The notes: generated from the letters alone by a model not told the origin. 64,000 nt of DNA from Acetobacter aceti (GCF_002005445.1 NZ_CP014692.1:3263501-3327500), one strand, 5' to 3'. Shown: positions 1-9,216, counted from the stretch's first letter. Program-made: numbers and translations.

Positions 1-810
1 ATGGTGTGCGAAAACATGGCTAGCGCCGCGCGCGTCCATGCTGTGGAGCGGGGTGTGGCCATTGGTGAGCACACGATGATCGCCTTCGGTGGAGCAGCCC
101 CGCTTCACGCTGTCCGGGTCGCGGAAAAGCTGGGTATCCGCCGTTTGGTGATTCCGTCCAACGCTGGTGTCGGCTCGGCTGTTGGTTTCCTCACCGCGCC
201 TCTGGCCTTCGAGGTCGTCCATTCATATCCGGCACGTATTGATGACAGTTTCGATACCGCAGGCGTTGCCGCTCTGCTCGAAGGCATGACGGAATCCATC
301 ATGAGTGTGCTGGCGCAGGGCGCCCCCCGGGCGGATACTTTTCGTGTCGAACGCCGCGCCTTCATGCGTTATGTGGGACAGGGCCACGAAATCGCAATCC
401 ATCTGCCGCCGGGAGAGAAAGCGGGTCCACTTGATGTGACGGCCCTGCGTGCGGCCTTCGAGCAGGATTACGCACGGCAGTTCTCACGCGCTATTCCGGG
501 GGCGGTCGTCGAGGTCATGAACTGGTCCGTCACCGTTTCCGCTCCGGCGGTGTCGCCGCCGCCCTATGCGCCTACTCCGCCGCTGCGACCGGTGCAGTCC
601 GATCAGCGCTGTGCCTTTTTCTCCGGTGATGTCGAAGGTGTTGTTGAGCTGGCAGTGCATTATCGCAAGGCCATGCAGCCGGGTGATGTCCTGACCGGTC
701 CTGCCCTGATCCGTGAAGATGAAACCACAACGTATGTGTCGGCCCGGTATGATGCTCATATAGACGGCAGCGAGAACATTGTTCTGACGATGAAGGAAAC
801 TGCGTCATGA
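1..810 (+). CDS. Hydantoinase/oxoprolinase subunit A, C-terminal part (5' end outside window)
   Basis: The frame is open from the first base, so the true start lies upstream and only the last 269 residues are visible. The segment has the glycine-rich stretch IAFGGAAPLHA and the following IRRLVIPSNAGVGSAVGF typical of the C-terminal half of HyuA-type proteins, the ATP-dependent hydantoinase / 5-oxoprolinase / acetone- or acetophenone-carboxylase family. These cytosolic enzymes use ATP to open or carboxylate cyclic amides or ketones together with a B subunit. The stop codon overlaps the start of the B-subunit gene in an ATGA arrangement, which indicates translational coupling. The substrate cannot be told from the sequence. 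The family call is firm; the exact reaction is open. Confidence 0.85.
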   Translation: MVCENMASAARVHAVERGVAIGEHTMIAFGGAAPLHAVRVAEKLGIRRLVIPSNAGVGSAVGFLTAPLAFEVVHSYPARIDDSFDTAGVAALLEGMTESIMSVLAQGAPRADTFRVERRAFMRYVGQGHEIAIHLPPGEKAGPLDVTALRAAFEQDYARQFSRAIPGAVVEVMNWSVTVSAPAVSPPPYAPTPPLRPVQSDQRCAFFSGDVEGVVELAVHYRKAMQPGDVLTGPALIREDETTTYVSARYDAHIDGSENIVLTMKETAS

Positions 811-2393
811 CGACAAATGCTCTTCTTACAGACGCGCAGCAGGAAATCCATTTCCAGATCATGTGGAATCGTCTGATCGCTGTTGTCGGCGAACAGGCTC
901 GCGTCCTGATCCGCACCGCCTTTAGTCCGATCGTCCGCGAATGCGAAGATATCTCTGCCGGTGTTTTCGATCCCCATGGGCGCATGGTGGCGCAGGCTGT
1001 CACGGGCACTCCGGGCCATGTGAATTCCATGGCGGAATCTGTCGGTCATTTTCTTCGTCATTTTCCCATTGAGTCGATGAAGGAAGGTGACGCGTACATC
1101 ACCAACGATCCCTGGATGGGCACGGGTCACCTGAATGACTTCGTTATCACGACCCCGGCTTTTTATCGTGGAAAGCTGGTTGCCCTGTTTTCCTGTACTG
1201 GTCATCTGATGGATATTGGCGGCTTGGGGAATGGCCCGGACGCCACTGATGTATTTATGGAAGGCCTGTCGATCCCCATGCTCAAGCTGGTCGATCAGGG
1301 CAGGGTGAACGAGACACTGATGGCCATGATCTGTGCCAATACGCGTTTGCCCGTGGATACGGAGGGCGACACCTATTCCCTCATCGCCTGCAATGATGCT
1401 GGTGTTGAGGCGCTGTGCTCCATGATGGATGAATTCGGTATTGAGACAATCGAACCGCTGACGGATTATATCATTGATCGTTCCCGGAGAGCCGTTCTCG
1501 AAAAAATCGCGGCTCTGCCGAAAGGCAGCTGGTCCTACACGATGACGGTGGATGGGTATGACGCTCCTCTCGACCTGAAGGCGGCGCTGACGATTGCCGA
1601 GGATGGCGTAAGCGTCTCCTATGCAGGCTCTCCCCCTGCCATTAAACGGGGGATCAATGTGCCACTGGCCTATACGAAAGCGTACACGGTCTTTGGTCTG
1701 GCCTGCGCCATTTCTCCCGATATTCCGAACAATGCTGGCTCGTTCGCGCTCTATCGCGTGGATGCGCCCGTCGGATCGGTGCTGAACGCCCAGCGCCCTG
1801 CTCCGGTCTCCTCCCGTCATATCATCGGGCAGATGCTGCCTGACATGGTGTTTGGTTGCCTGCGCACACCTCTACCAGATCGCGTTCCTGCCGAGGGTAC
1901 ATCCTGTCTGTGGAACATCACCGTTCGAGGACGCTGGAAGCCCGATGATGGCGCGCGCGAGACGCAAGTCTTCGCTCTGGCAATCACGACCAATGGGGGG
2001 ACTGGCGCGCGGCCAAAGCTGGATGGCCTGTCAGCTACGGCGTTTCCGTCTGGCGTTCGCGGTACTCCTGTCGAAATTGCAGAGAATCAGTGTCCACTGA
2101 TTTTCTGGAAGAAAGAACTACGTGAAGGAAGCGGTGGTTCTGGCCAGACATGCGGCGGCGATGGGCAGGTGATGGAAATCGGCACGACCAACGATGACGC
2201 CTTCGAATTGCTGGCGGCTTTCGATCGCGTCAAATACCCTCCACGCGGTGCGCTGGGGGGAGGGGATGGCGCGGCTGGCATCGTGAAAACCTCGAAAGGC
2301 CGGTCTCTCTCATCAAAGGGATTGCATATTATCGCCCCGGATGAACGGCTGCACTTACTGACACCGGGCGGCGGCGGTCTCGGCACACCCTGA
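807..2393 (+). CDS. Hydantoinase/oxoprolinase subunit B
   Basis: The product is a 528-residue cytosolic protein of the HyuB family, the partner of the A subunit encoded just upstream with a 4-base overlap. Family hallmarks are the N-terminal FSPIVRECEDISAGVFD region, the ITNDPWMGTGHLNDF motif near residues 100-115 and the Gly-rich C-terminal GGGDGAAG and LLTPGGGGLGTP segments. The length fits the usual 500-600 residues, so the gene appears complete. Substrate candidates are hydantoins, 5-oxoproline, or aromatic ketones for the carboxylase branch. The downstream 2-hydroxyacid dehydrogenase and MFS exporter suggest a small catabolic or detoxification operon. That pathway role is inference. Confidence 0.9.
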   Translation: MTTNALLTDAQQEIHFQIMWNRLIAVVGEQARVLIRTAFSPIVRECEDISAGVFDPHGRMVAQAVTGTPGHVNSMAESVGHFLRHFPIESMKEGDAYITNDPWMGTGHLNDFVITTPAFYRGKLVALFSCTGHLMDIGGLGNGPDATDVFMEGLSIPMLKLVDQGRVNETLMAMICANTRLPVDTEGDTYSLIACNDAGVEALCSMMDEFGIETIEPLTDYIIDRSRRAVLEKIAALPKGSWSYTMTVDGYDAPLDLKAALTIAEDGVSVSYAGSPPAIKRGINVPLAYTKAYTVFGLACAISPDIPNNAGSFALYRVDAPVGSVLNAQRPAPVSSRHIIGQMLPDMVFGCLRTPLPDRVPAEGTSCLWNITVRGRWKPDDGARETQVFALAITTNGGTGARPKLDGLSATAFPSGVRGTPVEIAENQCPLIFWKKELREGSGGSGQTCGGDGQVMEIGTTNDDAFELLAAFDRVKYPPRGALGGGDGAAGIVKTSKGRSLSSKGLHIIAPDERLHLLTPGGGGLGTP

Positions 2394-2447
2394 ACGCGCG
2401 TCAGGCTTTTATCTCTCCTCGTTTTTCCGGTTCGGAGCACCGATCTC

Positions 2448-3398
2448 ATGCCAGCCTGCTTTATCACCCAGCCTATTGCCAAGGAGGCGGTCGCCTTTCT
2501 GCGCCAGCAGAATGTGACAGTCCGCTTTGCTTCCTCAATGACGATGGCAACCGTCATCAAGGAAGTCGGTGCAGCGGACGCCGTCATTACGCGCGATCTG
2601 GGCTTTAGCGCTGCAGCCGTCGCCGCTGCCCCTGCCTTGCGCCTCATTGCCTGTCATGGTTCCGGCACCGACCGGATTGCTGTGGATGCCGCCAAAACTC
2701 GTGGAATCGTGGTCACGCGGGCTCTTGGCAGCAATAGCCGCTCGGTTGCTGAACTGACGATTGGACTGATGCTGACGGTGGCGCGTCGTATCTGCGAAGC
2801 GGACCGGGCTGTGCGCGCAAATGACTGGGTCTTTCGCTATCGCGGTGCAGGAATGGAACTGCACGGCAAAACACTGGGGCTTGTTGGATTTGGCGCCATC
2901 GCGCGCGAAGTGGCGCGGATTGCCGCTGCGGGATTTGGAATGAATGTGCGGGCCTGGTCATCCAGTGTGGAGGCATCAGTATTTGCTGAGCATGGTGTGA
3001 CAATGATGTCTGATCTTCCATCGCTCCTGCGTTCCTCGGATGTCATCTCTCTCCATCGTCCAGCCGGTCGGGGTGGTGACGTATCGCCGGTGATTTCGGA
3101 TGAGACGATTCGTGACCTGCGTTCCGGATCGATTTTGCTGAATACCAGTCGAGGAGTCGCCGTGGATCGTGATGCGCTTTTAGCAGCGCTCCAGTCCGGT
3201 CGACTGGCTGGTGCGGGACTTGATGTGCTGGCGGAGGAGCCACCGGAACCAGATGATCGGCTTCTTCAATGTGAAGGCGTTGTCTTCACTCCGCATGTCG
3301 GTGCGGCGACGACGGACGCTCTGGTCCGAACAGCCATGATGTGTGCCCATCAGGTTATGGACGTATTTGCGGGCCGTATTCCGCCGCACGCCTTATGA
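2448..3398 (+). CDS. D-isomer-specific 2-hydroxyacid dehydrogenase (NAD-binding)
   Basis: This 316-residue cytosolic oxidoreductase interconverts a D-2-hydroxyacid and a 2-oxoacid with NAD(P)H. The Rossmann motif GLVGFGAIAREVARIA lies near residue 145. The catalytic triad is visible as Arg in NTSRGVAVDRDAL, Glu in LAEEPPEPDDRLL and His in TPHVGAATTDA. Length and motif order match the phosphoglycerate/glycerate dehydrogenase-like family. The gene begins 54 bases after hyuB on the same strand and probably belongs to the same transcription unit. Specificity (phosphoglycerate, glyoxylate, hydroxypyruvate or other) cannot be assigned. Confidence 0.9.
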   Translation: MPACFITQPIAKEAVAFLRQQNVTVRFASSMTMATVIKEVGAADAVITRDLGFSAAAVAAAPALRLIACHGSGTDRIAVDAAKTRGIVVTRALGSNSRSVAELTIGLMLTVARRICEADRAVRANDWVFRYRGAGMELHGKTLGLVGFGAIAREVARIAAAGFGMNVRAWSSSVEASVFAEHGVTMMSDLPSLLRSSDVISLHRPAGRGGDVSPVISDETIRDLRSGSILLNTSRGVAVDRDALLAALQSGRLAGAGLDVLAEEPPEPDDRLLQCEGVVFTPHVGAATTDALVRTAMMCAHQVMDVFAGRIPPHAL

Positions 3399-3498
3399 CA
3401 GGTCTTCATAACGCCCGCTTTTCCGTCATGACCACACCCTCTTTCCTGATCTTTTCCCTGCTCCATGCCAGACGGGGTATGATTCAGGGACGAACATC

Positions 3499-4872
3499 AT
3501 GACATCCTCTGCCTTCCCGGAGCCAGGATTGCACGGCTTGGCGCGGATATCGGCCATGAGCGCTGTGGCGCTTGGCCTGCTGCTCGCGGTTCTCGATTAT
3601 TCGGCGGCCAATGTGGCGTTGCCGACGATCGGTCATGACCTCCATGTCCCGTCCTCCGACTCAATCTGGGTCGTCAACGCCTATCAGTTCGCGTCGCTTG
3701 TTACGCTGCTGCCTCTCGCGGCCTTGGGATCGCGTGTGGGGTTTGCCCGCATGTATCTTATCGGCACCACCATCTTCATTGTTGCGTCTGCCCTCTGTGC
3801 CTTATCACACACCCTGACCGAAATTTCTCTGGCGCGCATTCTGCAGGGGCTGGGCAGCGCCTGCATTCTGAGTGTCAATCTTGCGCTTATCCGTTTCATT
3901 TATCCCCCGAAGGAACTCGGCAAGGGAATTGGTCTTAACGGGCTGGTGGTCGGGCTGGGCGTCGCGCTTGGTCCCTCCATCGGCGCAGCCATGCTCAGTG
4001 TGGCGAGTTGGCCGTGGATCTTCTGGCTGAACGTGCCTCTGGGAGGAACTGCGCTACTGTTGGGCTTTTTCGCACTCCCCGCTACCCCGCGTTCTTCAGC
4101 GCCCTATGACATGCCCCACACGTTGTTGTCTGTTCTCGCATTGGGCGGTATCGCGCTGGGTCTGGACGAGTTCGCCCATGGTCATCTCGGTCTGAAAGGA
4201 TTTGGACCACTTGCAATCGGGTGTGCTGCGATTTGTATACTCTGGTATCGCCAGCATGATCACGCCGCTCCGATCTTTCCAGCTGACCTACTGAAACATA
4301 GGCCATTCCGCACAGCTTTTCTGGTCAGTGTGATGAGTTTCATGTCCTCCAACCTCTTCATGATCTCAATCCCGTTCACTCTGCAAACTGTACTCGCAAA
4401 GAGCGCATCCCTTACAGGGCTACTGATCACTGCATGGCCAATCGGCGTTACAATTGCGTCACCCATTTCGGGCAGGTTGGCGGATAGGCTGCCTGTAGGG
4501 CTGGTCTCTTCCTGTGGGCTATTACTAACTGGTTGCGGGTTCGTGATTTTGTGCTGTCTGTCTCCAACGGCGTCCGATCCGATGATCGCCGTTGCTATTT
4601 TGATCGCCGGCATAGGTTTTGGCATATTTCAGCCGCTGAATAACCGCGCCATGATGGCCAACACCCGCGCAGGACGGGAAGGCGGGGCCAGCGGCATGGT
4701 CTCACTCTCCCGCCTGAGTGGGCAAACGCTGGGTGCCACGTCCACCGCCTCTATATTTATGTATGTCCCGTCACGCGCCTCTCTGCTCTGCCTCATTCTG
4801 GCCGCGTTCTGCGCCTTGATTGCGGCGGTGATCAGCGGTAGCCGTCTGTTGACGGTCCGAACTGCACGCTAG
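3499..4872 (+). CDS. MFS transporter, DHA2-like drug/metabolite exporter
   Basis: This is an inner-membrane proton-coupled exporter of 457 residues with about 14 hydrophobic segments. Near residue 25 it has the helix-1 motif LDYSAANVALPTIGHDL, followed by WVVNAYQFASLVTLLPLAALGSR, both typical of the 14-helix DHA2 (SmvA/QacA-like) branch. The motif-C region GLGVALGPSIGAAM is also present. The stop codon TAG coincides with the CTAG duplicated by the insertion sequence that follows, so the insertion sits in the stop codon but leaves the protein unchanged. Co-orientation with the hydantoinase cluster suggests export of a related compound, which is inference. Confidence 0.88.
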   Translation: MTSSAFPEPGLHGLARISAMSAVALGLLLAVLDYSAANVALPTIGHDLHVPSSDSIWVVNAYQFASLVTLLPLAALGSRVGFARMYLIGTTIFIVASALCALSHTLTEISLARILQGLGSACILSVNLALIRFIYPPKELGKGIGLNGLVVGLGVALGPSIGAAMLSVASWPWIFWLNVPLGGTALLLGFFALPATPRSSAPYDMPHTLLSVLALGGIALGLDEFAHGHLGLKGFGPLAIGCAAICILWYRQHDHAAPIFPADLLKHRPFRTAFLVSVMSFMSSNLFMISIPFTLQTVLAKSASLTGLLITAWPIGVTIASPISGRLADRLPVGLVSSCGLLLTGCGFVILCCLSPTASDPMIAVAILIAGIGFGIFQPLNNRAMMANTRAGREGGASGMVSLSRLSGQTLGATSTASIFMYVPSRASLLCLILAAFCALIAAVISGSRLLTVRTAR

Positions 4873-5720
4873 GACCGATCGACATTCAGGATTCCCTTTT
4901 TTTGGAATGAGTGATTCATAGAGCACCGTGTTGGAACACGGAGCGTGGGATGGGGATCAAGCGTTACGAGTTGACCGAGGTGCAATGGCAGAGGATTGCG
5001 CCTTTGCTACCCGGCAAGGTCGGTGATGCAGGCCGTAGCGGGACGGATAACCGCATGTTCGTGAATGGCTGTCTTTGGGTTCTGCGCTCCGGCGCGCATT
5101 GGAAAGACCTGCCTGAGCGGTATGGCAAATGGAAGACGGTACATCGTCGGTTCAGCCGATGGTGCCATGCCGGGGTGTGGGAAAAGGTTTTCGAGACGCT
5201 GACGGCCGATCGGAACAATCAGTATCTGATGCTCGATTCAACCATCGTTCGCACCCATCAGCAGGCCGCGAGCGGAAAAGGGGGGCCAAAGATCAGGCGC
5301 TGGGGCGTTCTCGAGGTGGTCTGACGACCAAGATTCATATGCTGGCCGATGCGCTGGGCCGCCCGCTGTGCTTCGTGGTCACGGCTGGTCAGGTTGGCGA
5401 CGTCACCCAGGCGCCGGCCCTGCTCGCGGGTCAGGAGGGGGCTGCCGTCATTGCCGACAAAGCCTATGACAGCAATGCGTTACGTGCCCTCATCGCTCAG
5501 ATGGGTGCAGAAGCCGTCATTCCTTGTAACCCGACCCGCAAGATTATCATCTCCCACGATGCCATCGCCTACAGGATACGTAATCGTATCGAGCGGTGCT
5601 TCAACCGCCTCAAGCACTTCCGACGCTTCGCTACCAGATATGATCGACGCACCATCCATTTCCTCGGCTTCGTTCACCTCGCCTCAGCCATGATCTGGAT
5701 GATCTGAATGTCGATCCGTC
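4873..5720 (+). mobile_element. IS5-family (IS427-group-like) insertion sequence
   Basis: An 848-bp element bounded by imperfect 17-bp inverted repeats, GACCGATCGACATTCAG at the left and GACGGATCGACATTCAG (reverse complement) at the right, one mismatch. It is flanked by CTAG at 4869-4872 and 5721-5724, a 4-bp target duplication of the YTAR type used by this group. It carries one transposase split into two frames. The left duplication is the stop codon of the MFS gene. Confidence 0.88.
4950..5707 (+). CDS. IS5-family transposase, two frames joined by -1 frameshift
   Basis: The first frame runs from ATG 4950 (MGIKRYELTEVQWQRI) to 5324 and holds the N-terminal domain and the first catalytic Asp in LMLDSTIVRTHQ. 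The second frame continues to 5707 with GGLTTKIHMLADALG, the second Asp in VIADKAYDS and the Glu region RNRIERCFNRLKHFRR. The frames meet at an A4G6 run at about 5277-5286, where slipping back one base restores a continuous protein. Such runs are known sites of programmed -1 frameshifting in IS elements, so the element may be active. The alternative is a simple frameshift mutation. Confidence 0.8.
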
Positions 5721-5724
5721 CTAG

Positions 5725-6728
5725 CTGTTTAGTCCCGTGTTTTGATGGTGCATTATTCAGTCAGGAATGGAGGGATGCACTGTGGGACAGATTTTACACG
5801 GGAGCGCCCGCACGACAGAGGCGGTCCGTCGAGCGATACACGATAGTCAAGAGAGCCTGAGGGTTCTGGCCAGGCGTTATGGGATCAACCCGAAGACGGT
5901 TGCGAAGTGGAAGAAGCGCACTGCGGTCGGTGATTTGCCGACCGGCCCCAAAGACGCGCATTCGACGGTGCTGAGCATTGAGGATGAGGCGATCATCGTT
6001 GCTTTCCGCCGTCACACGCTGCTGCCGCTGGACGACTGCCTCTACGCACTCCAGGCGACGATCCCGCACCTGACGCGATCATCCCTGCATCGCTGCCTGC
6101 AACGACACGGGATCAGCCGACTACCCGAGGTGACGGGAGACAAAAAACCCAGGCGCAAGTTCAAGGCTTATCCGATTGGCTATTTTCACATTGATATTGC
6201 TGAAGTGCAGACTGCGGAGGGTAAGCTGCGCCTGTTTGTCGCGATAGACCGTACCAGCAAATTCGCCTTTGTCGAACTGCACCGGGAAGCCGGAAAAATG
6301 ATTGCCGCAGGTTTTCTGCGGAACCTGATCGCAGCAGTCCCTTATGCCATCCATACAGTTTTGACCGACAACGGCATCCAGTTCACCAGTCAGACACGGC
6401 ATAAATACGCCTTCCACCCTATCTTTGATCGGGTGTGCGACGAAAACGGTATCGAGCATCGGCTGACAAAGGTGAAGCATCCATGGACCAACGGCCAGGT
6501 TGAGAGGATGAACCGCACGATCAGGGAGGCAACAGTCAAACGCTTCTATTATGAAACACATGACCAGTTGCGTCAGCACCTCGCGGACTTCGTCATGGCC
6601 TGCAATTTCGCCCGAAGGCTCAAGACGCTACGCGGTCTCACTCCATATGAATTCATTTGCCAGCAGTGGGAAAAAGAACCATCACGGTTCATACATAACC
6701 CGCACCATCAAAATACGGGACTAAACAA
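5725..6728 (+). mobile_element. IS481-like insertion sequence with 26-bp inverted repeats
   Basis: A 1004-bp element. The left end reads TGTTTAGTCCCGTG from 5726 and continues for 26 bp; the reverse complement of the right end (6702-6727) matches with a single mismatch. CTAG occurs directly on both sides (5721-5724 and 6729-6732) and is the likely target duplication. The element abuts the preceding IS without a spacer, so it inserted at the CTAG copy left by that IS, or the reverse. Confidence 0.85.
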
Positions 6729-6732
6729 CTAG
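5767..6732 (+). CDS. IS481-type DDE transposase
   Basis: A 321-residue transposase with an N-terminal helix-turn-helix (LARRYGINPKTVAKWKKR, about residues 35-52) and an integrase catalytic core. The DDE residues are visible as Asp in YFHIDIAEVQ, Asp in VLTDNGIQFTS and Glu in NGQVERMNRTIREA. It looks intact. The stop codon TAG (6730-6732) and the last base of the preceding codon lie outside the inverted repeat, in the flanking CTAG. The target duplication therefore supplies the stop codon. Confidence 0.88.
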   Translation: MEGCTVGQILHGSARTTEAVRRAIHDSQESLRVLARRYGINPKTVAKWKKRTAVGDLPTGPKDAHSTVLSIEDEAIIVAFRRHTLLPLDDCLYALQATIPHLTRSSLHRCLQRHGISRLPEVTGDKKPRRKFKAYPIGYFHIDIAEVQTAEGKLRLFVAIDRTSKFAFVELHREAGKMIAAGFLRNLIAAVPYAIHTVLTDNGIQFTSQTRHKYAFHPIFDRVCDENGIEHRLTKVKHPWTNGQVERMNRTIREATVKRFYYETHDQLRQHLADFVMACNFARRLKTLRGLTPYEFICQQWEKEPSRFIHNPHHQNTGLNN

Positions 6733-7660
6733 AGCCTGATCCGAAAGTTTTTGAACAGTACCAGCATGTTGTGATTCATCCGTCTTTGCGAAGAGATGGA
6801 GTGAATGGTGGCATGGACTGGTATTGCCCGACACGAACATAGCCGGGAGGGATTGCGATATCCATCGGATATGACGGATGCCGAGTGGGCTTTGATTATG
6901 CCGTTCGTGCCCCCGGCGAAACGGGGCGGACGACCTCGCACGGCGGATATGCGCGAGGTTGTAAATGCGATACTCTATATCGCCTCGGGTGGGTGTGCGT
7001 GGCGTCTGCTGCCGAAATGCTTTCCGCCGGTCTCGACCGTCAGGCGCAACTTTTACGCATGGCGTGATGCCGGACTGTTCGAAGCGATGAACACGGTACT
7101 GGTCATGAACCTGCGGGAGATCGAAGGGCGTGAGGCCTCCCCGAGCGCGGGCGTGATTGATAGCCAGTCGGTGAAAACCACGGAAAGTGGGGAATTTGCG
7201 GTTATGACGCTGGAAAGAAGGTCAAAGGTCGCAAGCGCCATATTCTGACGGATACCTGCGGCTTCCTGATCTTCCCCCTTGTTCATGCCGCTGACATTCA
7301 GGATCGTAACGGGGCTGTCGATGTCCTGGCGGCAATACGCAGACACTTTCCATGGCTTCGCCACATCTTCGCCGATGGCGGCTATGCCGGTAATAAACTG
7401 CGATCCGCGCTCGCCAGCATGGGAAAATGGACGGTCGAAATCATCAGGCGATCAGACACAGCCAGGGGCTTTGAAATCCTGCCTCGCCGCTGGGTGGTCG
7501 AACGAACATTCGCCTGGCTCGGTCGCTGCAGGCGGCTCGCTAAAGACTGGGAAAGTCCATAGCCTCGTCAACAGCGTGGACTTTGACCGCCTCAATCCGC
7601 ATGCTGACCCGCAGAACCGCAAGGCACTGTCAGTCCTGAAAAACTTTCGAATCAGGCTCT
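6731..7660 (+). mobile_element. IS1031-like IS5-family insertion sequence (930 bp)
   Basis: The ends AGAGCCTGATCCGAAAGTTT (6731) and, as reverse complement, AGAGCCTGATTCGAAAGTTT (ending 7660) form an inverted repeat of about 24 bp with two mismatches. The 930-bp length and transposase type fit IS1031 of cellulose-producing acetic acid bacteria. The left flank (CT) and right flank (GAGG) show no matching target duplication, so the right junction is probably a rearrangement endpoint and not a clean insertion. Confidence 0.85.
6805..7639 (+). pseudogene. IS1031-like transposase, broken by two single-base deletions
   Basis: Translation from 6805 (MVAWTGIARHEHSREGLRYP) is IS5-like through VIDSQSVKTTESG, then leaves frame. 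Adding one G to the run near 7186-7190 restores GGICGYDAGKKVKGRKRH and the rest of the catalytic core, including IFADGGYAG and RRWVVERTFAWLGRC. A second missing A near 7553-7556 (GACTGGGAAAGTCC) must be restored for the C-terminus to run to 7639. With both bases added the length is a multiple of three (278 residues). Two independent shifts make this a dead copy, unlike the neighbouring elements. Confidence 0.8.
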
Positions 7661-7705
7661 GAGGAACATCGAAGATTATATAAAATTCATAAGCACTAGA
7701 AATGA

Positions 7706-7861
7706 AAAAATGACTCATTCCTGCGCGCGTTTGATATACCATGGAGTGAACGAAATAATGCTCTGAATGATTTACGGAGTATGGGTGTAACGGCTTCTTC
7801 CATATTCCCCGGCCTGGATGGTATTTGCGAGGATGTTAGGACACGTCTTTTTTATGAATAG
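7706..7861 (+). pseudogene. C-terminal remnant resembling an FRG-domain protein
   Basis: A 51-codon open segment with no start codon, preceded by an in-frame TGA. It contains ALNDLRSMGVTASSIFPGL followed by DGICEDVRTRLF. The pattern of a 'MGIT.ASLFPdLdGlc' ending is what I associate with FRG-domain proteins, some of which occur in phage-defence loci. The rest of the gene has been lost, probably through the same event that removed the right flank of the IS1031-like element. The assignment rests on a short motif only. Confidence 0.4.
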
Positions 7862-8084
7862 ATATATTCTTATTTTCTAATCTAACGCATCTTCAATTTA
7901 CCTCTCTTGCATAAGCATAAATCAGCTTCAACGCAGCTTAATTTCAGGTCAATGAAGGACACCTCACAATGGGTATCCCCTCCCTCTTTTCTGCAATTTC
8001 ATTTTTTTCTTTTCCAAACTCATATAACGACTATGTCGTATTGTGACGCCATAACCTCCCGCAGAATGTCTGCAATACTGATTA

Positions 8085-8585
8085 TTGGCAGATCAAACCG
8101 TTGAGAAAACACGTCCACGCGCCGAACACGAGATCGAGGCCGCGTTGCGCCAAGATGTCACGGCGGAACGCTGGACTCGGCTTGATGCCGAGTTGCAGCG
8201 CCATGCCGACGATCTGGGGATCGTGGACCTGCGGGCTGACGCCACTACAGGCTTCGGCCAGGATGCGACGCATCGCGCGCTGCTAACCGGCAGGGCACAG
8301 ACACTGGAACGCATGGGACTGACCACGCCGGAAGGACCAGGCCGATGGTCACTCACGCCCGACATGGCGGACACGCTGCGCGAGATGGGCGCACGGGGCG
8401 ACATCATCAAAACCATGCACCGCGCCATGACGGAACGAAGCCGGGATCTGATGATGTCTTCCGGTGATTACGTGATCTCGGGAGAACATCACCCTACCAA
8501 ACTGACCGGCCGCCTACTGGACCGTGGACTGCACAACGAACTGACGGGCGAAGCCTATGCCGTGTCTTTCTGGACGAAGGAGTAA
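8085..8585 (+). pseudogene. Internal fragment of a DUF3363-type relaxase (TraI/VirD2-like)
   Basis: From about 8113 (PRAEHEIEAALRQDVTAERW) to about 8562 the translation matches the region following the HUH domain in the intact relaxase at 54162-56273, including a LERMGL...PGRWSL...LR..G..GDIIK.MHRA pattern. It also overlaps the end of the truncated relaxase at 32954-33735, at roughly 80 % nucleotide identity by eye. The catalytic N-terminus and the C-terminal third are missing. After GEAYAV the sequence switches to an integrase gene in another frame. No mobilisation activity is expected. Confidence 0.75.
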
Positions 8586-8983
8586 TCAGGTTACCCGACA
8601 GCAAAAATGGCGCTCGCACCGTGCAGTTGGGCGAGAGTGCAGTGGACCTGCTGAAACGCATTCCCATGATCGCGGGCAACCCGCATGTCATCACCGGACG
8701 GAAGGACGGTGGTCATCTGACCGATCTGGAGAAGCCGTGGCGACGCATCCGAAAGGAAGCCGGGCTGGAGGACGTCCGCATTCACGATCTTCGTCATTCC
8801 TTTGCATCCGATGCGCTTGAACTCGGCGAGGATCTGATCATGATCGGAAAACTTCTGGGCCATCGCGATCTTAAATCGACCGCACGTTACGCCCACCTCA
8901 AGAAGGAGCCTATCCAGCGTGCGGTCAAAGGAATCGACCTCAAAATTTCATCGGCTCTTGCTGCAACGAAGCTCCAGTCATGA
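8564..8983 (+). pseudogene. Tyrosine recombinase/phage integrase, C-terminal catalytic fragment
   Basis: The frame starting at the junction (VFLDEGVIRLPDSKNGARTV) continues to 8983 and holds the end of the catalytic domain: HDLRHSFASDAL with the His-x-x-Arg pair, LLGHRDLKSTARYAHL with the second His and the nucleophilic Tyr. The first catalytic Arg and the DNA-binding N-terminus are missing. It is fused out of frame to the relaxase fragment just upstream. An internal GTG at 8621 could start a 120-residue peptide, but that would lack the full active site. Confidence 0.82.
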
Positions 8984-9216
8984 AGTGCAATTGATCAAGG
9001 TGCTTTCAACTGGAAGATTGAATTGAATACATTCACTTCGACTGTCCACGACACACAACAAGCCCCCCCTCTATTCACAATATCATAAAGTGCCCCCAAA
9101 TTGCATTTGTTTAAGAAACATACAGCGTATCCATTTTGCTTTTGGGGCAATTATTCAGCAACGCTCAAATTACAGAACCACACAGTTCATTCTTAGATAG
9201 CCAAAAAAGTAACTCC

